Source: Eubacterium sp. (GTDB lineage: Bacteria; Bacillota_A; Clostridia; Lachnospirales; Lachnospiraceae). From it: a stretch of 5,163 nt of DNA. Below the pieces are notes generated by a model. It made no database searches and was not told where the DNA came from. It worked only from the letters and a program-made list of their open reading frames with translations. The DNA lies in the NCBI GenBank assembly GCA_024687845.1, contig JAILEL010000429.1, forward strand, positions 1 to 5,163. The letters are read 5' to 3'. Positions 1 through 4,611 of the stretch are shown in pieces. The first letter of the stretch is position 1, and the number at the start of each line of letters is the position of its first letter. Position numbers and translations under genes: made by a program.

Positions 1-303
1 TTATACGTTAAACGTGGTATACCAAAATCTTCCGAATCCAATATTCAAATTAAGAAAAAATCGACCAACGGGTTATGGGTAGCTCTGGTTGCTTCAATGA
101 TCGTTATTTTGGCATTGGGTGTACTGATTGTCGTTATGTTCATGCATACTTCTAAAATGAAAAAAGAGGGTTCAGGATTTAATTCACCCGAAGATGCTGC
201 AAAAGCCTTTGCTGAAGCTTACGCTACAAAAGACATCGAAAACATGTATAAATCATGCGCATTGGAAAGCTATGTGGATCACTTTGACATTGAAAATAGC
301 TGA
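1..303 (+). CDS. C-terminal part of a single-pass membrane protein with a cut-short extracytoplasmic domain
   Basis: The reading frame is open from base 1 to TGA at 301-303, so the start lies outside the window and 100 residues are visible. It begins with a Lys/Ser-rich cytoplasmic stretch (visible residues 1-24), followed by one strong membrane segment (about 25-48, WVALVASMIVILALGVLIVV) and an outer region starting GFNSPEDAAKAFAEAYATKD. The SPEDAAKAF..A...KDIENMY pattern followed by ESYVDHFDIE resembles the first helices of the NTF2-like/DUF4878-type domains found in many clostridial membrane proteins and lipoproteins. Such domains usually run on for roughly 100 residues, but here the protein ends about 50 residues after the membrane segment. 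Reading through the stop in the same frame meets further stops at 343-351, so the rest is lost rather than hidden behind one mutation. It is therefore probably a truncated gene. Function is unknown and the family assignment is inferred from pattern only. Confidence 0.6.
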   Translation, partial: LYVKRGIPKSSESNIQIKKKSTNGLWVALVASMIVILALGVLIVVMFMHTSKMKKEGSGFNSPEDAAKAFAEAYATKDIENMYKSCALESYVDHFDIENS

Positions 304-376
304 TCGAATGCGCTGAAAATTGAAAAATGTGCGATGAAATTATGATGATAAATGCTAATATTTTATGCTCAAATAT

Positions 377-401
377 CATTCGTGCCAAGTTGGCACGAAT
401 G
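377..401. repeat. Near-perfect 25-bp palindrome (12-bp arms, 1-nt centre)
   Basis: The left arm CATTCGTGCCAA (377-388) and right arm TTGGCACGAATG (390-401) are exact reverse complements around a single G at 389. As RNA it would fold into a stem of about 10 bp with a 5-nt AAGUU loop. No T-run follows on either strand, so it is not an ordinary intrinsic terminator. An 8-bp outer inverted pair, ATATCATT (373-380) and AATGATAT (428-435), partly overlaps it and surrounds the right arm. It sits in a 276-base gene-free spacer (304-579) after a truncated gene. It could be a repressor operator, a dispersed repeat, or the footprint of a mobile element. The structure is certain and the role unknown. Confidence 0.7.
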
Positions 402-507
402 GACAGGCTCTCAAATTTGCTTAAAAAAATGATATCTCCGTGATATTAAATCAGATGAGATATGCAGCAATCGATAAAAGAAATCATATGTACAAATCTC
501 CAATTTG

Positions 508-516
508 TGTTACAAT
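508..516 (+). promoter_or_regulatory. Probable extended -10 promoter for the 57-residue protein gene
   Basis: TGTTACAAT matches the extended -10 form TG-N-TATAAT with one mismatch in the hexamer (TACAAT, 511-516). The -35 position (about 488-493, ATGTAC) is poor, which is usual for extended -10 promoters. Transcription would start near 523, giving a leader of about 57 nt before the ATG at 580. That leader holds a small hairpin, TCTGCA-AA-TGCAGA (535-548). This is pattern evidence only. Confidence 0.4.
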
Positions 517-579
517 AACTTCTGTTGGGAAAAATCTGCAAATGCAGAAAATAAGAAAAGTATATGGGGGGAACAAAAA

Positions 580-753
580 ATGGATTCAGTCTTATATTTT
601 AATGGGAATGTAATTAAAGAAAATGATTTGGATTATCTTTCATACGAGATCCGCATGGAAGATGGAGAGTACACTTTTTCAGTATTGGATAATTATAAAA
701 CTGATCACTGGTCTTTAGTGGAAAATGCGGAGAAATATTCTCAAGGAAGATAA
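580..753 (+). CDS. Small acidic orphan protein, 57 residues, function unknown
   Basis: The start is set at ATG 580 because a strong ribosome binding site, GGGGGGA (566-572), sits 7 nt upstream. The frame can be extended back to a TTG at 505, but that start has no such site and overlaps the likely promoter. The product begins MDSVLYFNGNVIKEND and ends VENAEKYSQGR. It has no signal peptide or membrane segment and no motif I recognise. It is acidic (12 Asp/Glu against 5 Lys/Arg), and alternating hydrophobic residues in the first 40 positions suggest beta strands. A terminator follows 17 nt after the stop and a promoter lies just upstream, so it looks like an independent one-gene unit. Small acidic proteins beside decayed surface-protein genes are sometimes immunity proteins or antitoxins, but nothing in the sequence proves that here. 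Confidence 0.6.
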   Translation: MDSVLYFNGNVIKENDLDYLSYEIRMEDGEYTFSVLDNYKTDHWSLVENAEKYSQGR

Positions 754-770
754 ATTATAATAATATAGTT

Positions 771-812
771 AGTGGGTGCCACACCAAGTGTGACACCCAC
801 TTTTGTTTTTTT
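771..812 (+). terminator. Rho-independent terminator
   Basis: The left arm AGTGGGTGCCACA (771-783) and right arm TGTGACACCCACT (789-801) pair over 13 positions with one C/A mismatch, around the 5-nt loop CCAAG. The run TTTTGTTTTTTT (801-812) follows directly. It lies 17 nt after the stop of the 57-residue gene and ends its transcript. The opposite strand has no T-run beyond the stem, so it acts in one direction. Confidence 0.92.
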
Positions 813-822
813 ATAGAAAAAG

Positions 823-922
823 GGTAAAGTTATAGGTGGTAATGTGATAAAATATTGGAAAGAATGCATTTAAAGGAATTCATCCAAAAGCAAAAGTTAA
901 AGTACCAAAGTCAGTATATAAA
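823..922 (+). pseudogene. Frameshifted remnant of a BspA-like leucine-rich-repeat protein C-terminus
   Basis: From 851 the DNA reads NIGKNAFKGIHPKAKVKVPK, then SVYKF. This is the characteristic last repeat of BspA/LRR_5-type surface proteins, in which an IGKNAFKGI turn is followed by a Lys-rich I/VKVPK strand. The preceding piece, VIGGNV (829-846), fits the strand that normally comes just before NIGKNAF but is in another frame. A frameshift near 847-851, with a TAA at 848-850, separates them. Nothing of the earlier repeats is left, because the terminator of the upstream gene ends at 812. After about 922 the frame stays open to TAA at 1007-1009 and overlaps the next gene, but resemblance fades. 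There is no start codon or ribosome binding site. I take it as a decayed gene end, not a functional gene. Such proteins are surface-exposed or secreted and are often present in many copies in Lachnospiraceae genomes. Confidence 0.75.
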
Positions 923-960
923 TTTACTGATAAAAATAATAGAGTAGGAGAAAAGAATTT

Positions 961-1335
961 ATGGGGAATAATACATATGATATGTCTGGAAAAACTAAGA
1001 GACTTTTAATCTTTTCGATTATATGTTATGTACTTCTATATGGTGGGCTGGTCGTCTCGTACTTATTTTGGAAAAATTATGTTAATAATATGTTTGGTCT
1101 GTTTATTCCATTCACTTTTCTGTTTTATATATTTATGAATATAATATTCAAGATACCTTCTCTTTTGGATATTTTATTCTTGGCTCACGGCCTATCACTA
1201 TCAATCAAGTTAAATGATTCAAAGAGTAGAAGTATATCAATTGTTCTTTTGGTAATTGATATAATTTCAGTTATTATAGGCCTTGTTGCTGATTTAATTA
1301 TGATATGGCACACAAGGGGCAGTGACCTTGGGTAA
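961..1335 (+). CDS. Small multi-pass membrane protein, 124 residues, function unknown
   Basis: ATG at 961 is preceded by AGGAG (946-950) at 10 nt, a slightly long but workable spacing. An alternative ATG lies at 982 (MSGKTKR). The protein is mostly hydrophobic, with membrane segments at about residues 15-37, 43-63 and 91-115. A weaker hydrophobic stretch at 66-83 may be a fourth segment or lie along the membrane. A short charged loop, KLNDSKSR (83-90), precedes the last segment. No conserved catalytic or transport motif is visible and I do not recognise the family. The DNA is markedly AT-rich (about 22-28% GC in the 60-nt stretches I counted), more so than most of the transporter operon downstream. 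Its 5' region overlaps the leucine-rich-repeat scrap, which suggests recombination placed it here. No convincing promoter is seen. It could be an immunity-type or accessory membrane protein, but this is not established. Confidence 0.65.
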   Translation: MGNNTYDMSGKTKRLLIFSIICYVLLYGGLVVSYLFWKNYVNNMFGLFIPFTFLFYIFMNIIFKIPSLLDILFLAHGLSLSIKLNDSKSRSISIVLLVIDIISVIIGLVADLIMIWHTRGSDLG

Positions 1336-1350
1336 AAATATATATTATTA

Positions 1351-1366
1351 TATGACCGTAGTCATA
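1351..1366. promoter_or_regulatory. Dyad operator, copy 1 (TetR-like)
   Basis: TATGACCGTAGTCATA has 6-bp perfect arms (TATGAC/GTCATA) around CGTA. The ACC...GGT-type core of such 12-16 bp dyads is typical of TetR-family operators. It lies in the spacer upstream of the ABC transporter operon, where a repressor would control an inducible exporter. An alternative reading is that, with the CTTTTTCTT that follows, it forms a weak terminator hairpin for the upstream membrane protein gene. Confidence 0.5.
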
Positions 1367-1384
1367 CTTTTTCTTATGAAAATA

Positions 1385-1396
1385 TGACCGCGGTCA
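1385..1396. promoter_or_regulatory. Dyad operator, copy 2 (TetR-like, perfect palindrome)
   Basis: TGACCGCGGTCA is a perfect 12-bp palindrome. Its centre lies 32 bp from that of copy 1, about three helical turns, so both sites would face the same side of the DNA and could be bound cooperatively. The lack of any loop makes it a poor RNA hairpin, which favours a protein-binding role over termination. No TetR-type gene lies in the window, so the regulator would be encoded elsewhere. Confidence 0.55.
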
Positions 1397-1448
1397 CTTT
1401 TTAGTTTATGACAGAAGATGTATTATTGGTTCATAGCTTAGATACTCT

Positions 1449-1521
1449 GTTAAGCGTGAATAGATGTTTATAGATATTAAAATGAAAGGAATAGTTACTA
1501 TTCTGAGTTAACCGTGAATAG
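1449..1521 (+). repeat. 15-bp direct repeat in the transporter leader
   Basis: GTTAAGCGTGAATAG (1449-1463) and GTTAACCGTGAATAG (1507-1521) match at 14 of 15 positions, 58 bp apart. The hexamer GAATAG also occurs at 1489-1494, and inverted as CTATTC at 1498-1503. The second copy overlaps the right arm of the hairpin next to the ribosome binding site. This may be a repeated protein-binding site or the trace of a local duplication. Confidence 0.6.
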
Positions 1522-1525
1522 TAAC
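1489..1525 (+). promoter_or_regulatory. Two mutually exclusive hairpins before the transporter ribosome binding site
   Basis: Hairpin A pairs GAATAG (1489-1494) with CTATTC (1498-1503) around TTA. Hairpin B pairs GTTACTATTC (1494-1503) with GAATAGTAAC (1516-1525) over 10 perfect pairs with a 12-nt loop that contains the palindrome GTTAAC. They share bases 1494-1503, so only one can form. Hairpin B ends one base before the AAGGA (1526-1530) of the first permease gene. A nine-codon frame (ATG 1482 to TAA 1509-1511, MKGIVTILS) spans hairpin A but has no ribosome binding site. The structure is plain to see; a control role is inference. Confidence 0.4.
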
Positions 1526-1538
1526 AAGGAATAATCAA

Positions 1539-2711
1539 ATGCATATAATGAACACCAGGTTATCTGCCTGGAAATATATTAAGAATAACAAAAAAACGGT
1601 TGGAGTTTTGACAATCTCTCTGGCGCTTTCTTTCATGGTAATGTATGTGATTTATGTTCTGCTTATGACGAATGTGGAAAGCTTTAAACCAATCGAGCTG
1701 GAGCTTCCGAAGAAGGTATCGTACTTGTCGATTACAGGCAAGGCTTATGGTCTTGATAGGGACAGCTTTGAAACGGATGAGCAGTATTCAGATGCTTATA
1801 ATGAAAAACAAAATGAGCTGATTGAAAAACTAAAGAAAAAACAGGGAATTGATGATGCATTTTATACCCAGATTATTTCTTCCAGATATAATGCGGTAGT
1901 TGGTTCCTTGTCATATGAATCTCCGCTCCTGGAGCCGGAGCAGATACCAGATTTTCTGAAGCATATGGATGCCACTCTTGTGGAAGGACGTTTACCGAAG
2001 GGAGATGGAGAGGTTCTGGTTGATAAGACTGTTATGAAGAATCAGGGTCTTGAACTGAATCAATGGTATTTAGAAAAATGGTATGGTCAAACATTTAAGA
2101 TAGTCGGAGTTATTGAATCAGACTATATGATCAATGTCGGAACGCCAAGAGGATTTACAAATACTGGTTGGTATATTGTGGTCCTGAATGATGAAAATAA
2201 TACTGACATGAAGAAGATTCTGAAGGAATTCAATATTACTACCGGTGATGCAGATGAAATTATGGACAGAGTAGCAACTGTTAAAAACTATAATAAAGAT
2301 GTTAGTGAAACTATAGATTCAGTAATCAAAGTTATTTATATAGTTGTAATAGTATTTCTTATAATTTCAGTACTGGTTGCATATATTTCATTTATGAGAA
2401 ACAGGATAAATGAGTATTGTCTGTATGCATCTATTGGTTATGGAAGAAGCAGTATATATGGAATGATGATGAAGGAAATGCTGATCATCTTTTCAGTAGG
2501 GACTATATCCGGAATACTGTTGGCTTTGGCTGGTGCATTTATCCTTAAAACATGTCTGATAGATCCTATGGGACTTATGACGAAGATGTTATATATTGAC
2601 CAGATGGGAAAATTAATTGATTCATATGTGTTCATTATGGGACTGCTTCAGATTCCTGTTCTAATAAGTATCAATTCGGTTAAAACAATCGATGCCATTG
2701 AGGAAACATAA
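1539..2711 (+). CDS. ABC transporter permease, FtsX/MacB type (first of two)
   Basis: This is an integral membrane subunit of a MacB/FtsX-type (type VII) ABC system. ATG 1539 is chosen over ATG 1548 because AAGGA (1526-1530) lies 8 nt before it. In the 390 residues, membrane segments sit at about 21-43, 264-286, 313-337 and 362-380. The large region 44-263 between the first and second segments is the extracytoplasmic domain. It contains VEGRLPKGDGEVLVDKTVM (148-166), matching the conserved EGR-P-GEV pattern of the MacB periplasmic core domain. The stretch RNRINEYCLYASIGYGRSS (287-305) fits the cytoplasmic coupling loop (E-G-RAIG-SR-I in relatives) that contacts the ATPase. Four segments and one outer domain make a complete minimal subunit, not a fragment. 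The ATPase gene follows after 47 nt and a second, divergent permease after that, so the two probably pair. The substrate is unknown: antimicrobial peptides, exported peptides or lipids are all possible for this family. Confidence 0.88.
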   Translation: MHIMNTRLSAWKYIKNNKKTVGVLTISLALSFMVMYVIYVLLMTNVESFKPIELELPKKVSYLSITGKAYGLDRDSFETDEQYSDAYNEKQNELIEKLKKKQGIDDAFYTQIISSRYNAVVGSLSYESPLLEPEQIPDFLKHMDATLVEGRLPKGDGEVLVDKTVMKNQGLELNQWYLEKWYGQTFKIVGVIESDYMINVGTPRGFTNTGWYIVVLNDENNTDMKKILKEFNITTGDADEIMDRVATVKNYNKDVSETIDSVIKVIYIVVIVFLIISVLVAYISFMRNRINEYCLYASIGYGRSSIYGMMMKEMLIIFSVGTISGILLALAGAFILKTCLIDPMGLMTKMLYIDQMGKLIDSYVFIMGLLQIPVLISINSVKTIDAIEET

Positions 2712-2758
2712 CAATAAATAAATGAGTAGATAAATAAGAAAATTGGAAAGGAACTATT

Positions 2759-3448
2759 ATGATAGAAGTTAAAAATATTAGTATGATCTATGATATGAAT
2801 ACAGATGAGAAACTCTATGCTCTGAAGGGGTTTGACCTTACACTTCCTGACAAAGGGCTTGTGGGAATCATAGGTCCTTCGGGAAGTGGCAAGAGTACAC
2901 TTATGTATTGTCTATCAACACTTAAGACGCCAACTGATGGAAGCGTAATCTATAATGGCGCTGAAATCACTACCGCAAATAACAGCGAGAGAGAGAAACT
3001 GAGAAGACGCGAATTTGGATTCGTTTTCCAGAAACATTATCTAGTTCCTTATATGAGTGCACTTGATAATGTCCTTGTGGCCGCTGTAGGAAAAAATACA
3101 GAGACAAAGAAAAAGGCAGAAGATTTTCTTAAAGAGCTGGGACTTGGAGATAGGGAACTGAAGAAGAAACCTGCAAAGCTGTCTGGAGGTCAGTGTCAGC
3201 GAGTTGCGATAGCCAGGGCGATGATAAATGATCCGAAGGTTTTATTTGCAGATGAACCTACTGCATCACTTGATCATGAAAATGCATACAATGTTATGAA
3301 GATTCTGAAGAAGTACTCAGAGGACAGACTTGTTCTTGTGATTACACATGACAGGAGTATCCTGAAGGATTCAGATATGATTATAGAGATGTGGGACGGA
3401 AATATTAGCAATTCTGAAGAAGTTTATTTAAAGAAAAGTGCTTCATAA
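2759..3448 (+). CDS. ABC transporter ATP-binding protein, MacB/LolD type
   Basis: This cytoplasmic ATPase powers the two flanking FtsX-type permeases. ATG 2759 follows AAAGGA (2747-2752) at 6 nt. All nucleotide-binding motifs are intact in the 229 residues: Walker A GPSGSGKST (39-47), Q-loop FVFQKHYLVPYMSALDNV (88-105, Gln91), signature LSGGQ (141-145) followed by CQRVAIARA, Walker B VLFADE (161-166, catalytic Glu166), D-loop SLD (170-172) and switch histidine in THD (His197). The FQ..-L-P-...-NV pattern, the RVAIARA...P..LFADEPTASLD stretch and the short length are typical of the MacB/LolD/BceA-type group rather than of importers with extra C-terminal domains. The spacers on both sides are 47 nt with no terminator, so it is co-transcribed with the permeases. 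Only one ATPase gene is seen, so it should act as a homodimer serving a permease pair. Confidence 0.95.
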   Translation: MIEVKNISMIYDMNTDEKLYALKGFDLTLPDKGLVGIIGPSGSGKSTLMYCLSTLKTPTDGSVIYNGAEITTANNSEREKLRRREFGFVFQKHYLVPYMSALDNVLVAAVGKNTETKKKAEDFLKELGLGDRELKKKPAKLSGGQCQRVAIARAMINDPKVLFADEPTASLDHENAYNVMKILKKYSEDRLVLVITHDRSILKDSDMIIEMWDGNISNSEEVYLKKSAS

Positions 3449-3495
3449 AAAAGTAACTTCGAAATAAGCTACATAACAAATTGAGGAGATATAAA

Positions 3496-4590
3496 ATGAA
3501 ACCGTTATCGGCGTTATATTATATTAAAGAGAATAAAGGCAGGTCGTTTATAATCATTTTCATGCTGTTACTTACTACCTTCCTTTTTATTGGAGGAAAT
3601 TTTATAAACAGTGTTTATTATTTCTGGGATAAGGCGATGATTTATTCCGATAAGCTCTGTACGGTTTCCGGAGTATCAACGGATGAGGATTACAGCGATT
3701 TTACGTCCTTTTATGAAGATATAAAAAAAGATGATAATCTGATCGTAATGCCAAGGTCAGCAAGAGGCTATGGAGGATTAACATGGATGTCCACAATTGG
3801 ATTTGAAATGGGTTCTGTTTCCTATGTATTTGATACACCGGAGGATCTGAAAACAGCATTTGAAGAATTAGGAATAAGTTGTGATTACAGCGATATAAAG
3901 GATAAATCAGTAGTAATGTCGTCAGCTCTTGCTACACAGCATGATCTGAAAAAGGGAGATATAGTTGACGCAAGTGTAGACGACAACATTTCCGGAAAAT
4001 ATACATTAGATGCAATTATCAATGATGACAGTTTTATTCTGTTTTATGTGGTTCATGATGAAGGTTATGTTGTAAGGGCAAATGTAATCGGTAAGAATAT
4101 GTCCGGTCGGGAGCTGAGAGATTACCTGCAGGGTATTCTGGGAGACAGAAAGGGAAAGATAGAGGAGCCTATCAGAAATGAAATAACTAGGCAGTTTGAG
4201 CCATTTGCATTGATTTTTCTGGCTGGTATTGCTCTGATATCACTTATTCTTTCTGTAGTAGTTAATTCAGTGATAACAGGACAATATATCAGAAGAACCT
4301 ATGAATTCGGAGTGTATAGAGCTATCGGATTGTCGAAGTTTGAGATATTCAGAAAATGTGCTTCTGAGATTCTGACCATGGATATTATGGCATGTCTTAT
4401 TGGAGCAGCAATCATGATACCGCTGATGTTCATTTTAAATGAACTTATATATATTCCGTCTGGAAAGTTTCTTCCTTATTTCTCTGATCTTGGTATGAAG
4501 GGATTCCTGCTTGCAAATCTTATGGTTGTGATTCCGACTATTATCCTGAAGGGAAGAAGCATGGGGAAGGCAGATGTAACCGAGTTCTAA
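3496..4590 (+). CDS. ABC transporter permease, FtsX type (second of two)
   Basis: The start is ATG 3496, with GAGGAG (3483-3488) 7 nt upstream. A TTG at 3481 lies in the same frame but overlaps this binding site and is unlikely. The product has 364 residues. Membrane segments lie at about 17-37, 237-260, 295-318 and 335-352, and residues 38-236 form the outer domain. The stretch IRRTYEFGVYRAIGLSKFEIF (265-285) is a clear FtsX coupling motif of the RE-GV-RAIGAS type and is better conserved here than in the first permease. The outer domain carries DKSVVMSSALATQHDLKKGD (136-155), corresponding to the vl-s..la..lgl..GD pattern of MacB-like domains. Sequence outside the motifs differs clearly from the first permease, so the transporter is likely a heterodimer of two unlike half-permeases. 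The next gene follows after 21 nt. Confidence 0.88.
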   Translation: MKPLSALYYIKENKGRSFIIIFMLLLTTFLFIGGNFINSVYYFWDKAMIYSDKLCTVSGVSTDEDYSDFTSFYEDIKKDDNLIVMPRSARGYGGLTWMSTIGFEMGSVSYVFDTPEDLKTAFEELGISCDYSDIKDKSVVMSSALATQHDLKKGDIVDASVDDNISGKYTLDAIINDDSFILFYVVHDEGYVVRANVIGKNMSGRELRDYLQGILGDRKGKIEEPIRNEITRQFEPFALIFLAGIALISLILSVVVNSVITGQYIRRTYEFGVYRAIGLSKFEIFRKCASEILTMDIMACLIGAAIMIPLMFILNELIYIPSGKFLPYFSDLGMKGFLLANLMVVIPTIILKGRSMGKADVTEF

Positions 4591-4611
4591 TTAGATTAAG
4601 AGGTAAAAAAA

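Larger units (their letters stand above)
1350..1412. repeat. Tandem duplication of a 32-bp operator-bearing unit
   Basis: Two copies align end to end: 1350-1381 and 1382-1412. Both start ATATGACCG, continue NNGTCA, then have CTTTTT (1367-1372 and 1397-1402) and TTATGA (1374-1379 and 1406-1411). The copies differ at the dyad centre (TA against CG) and by a 2-nt indel pair flanking CTTTTT that restores the 32-bp offset. ATGACC in each copy could serve as a weak -35 element, with TATGAA (1375-1380) or TATGAC (1407-1412) as a weak -10, each 4 of 6 to consensus and 17 nt apart. If so, both promoter and operator are duplicated. Confidence 0.7.

Noticed and set aside
391..409. TGGCACG resembling the -24 element of a sigma-54 promoter
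   Set aside because: The required TTGC-type -12 element is missing at the right distance on both strands, and TGGCACG is explained by the palindrome arm.
327..443. 38-codon open frame across the palindrome (MCDEIMMINANIL...)
   Set aside because: There is no ribosome binding site, it runs through a long perfect palindrome, and it shows no recognisable protein pattern or continuity with the truncated upstream gene.
462..518. 18-codon frame MQQSIKEIICTNLQFVLQ
   Set aside because: The binding site is badly spaced, it is very short, and it overlaps the probable promoter of the next gene.
505..579. TTG-initiated N-terminal extension of the 57-residue protein
   Set aside because: The TTG overlaps the probable -10 element and lacks a binding site, while ATG 580 has GGGGGGA at ideal spacing.
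1323..1334. Third possible operator-like sequence TGACCTTGGGTA
   Set aside because: It matches the perfect dyad at only 8 of 12 positions and lies within the 3' end of a coding region, so it is probably chance.
2438..2635. Minus-strand 65-codon open frame
   Set aside because: It lies wholly inside the first permease gene, has no ribosome binding site and looks like a shadow of the real frame.
3481..3495. TTG start for the second permease giving five extra residues
   Set aside because: These bases contain the GAGGAG binding site that serves ATG 3496.
2712..3495. Equal 47-nt spacers before and after the ATPase gene
   Set aside because: The two spacer sequences share no notable similarity, so the equal length is most likely coincidence.
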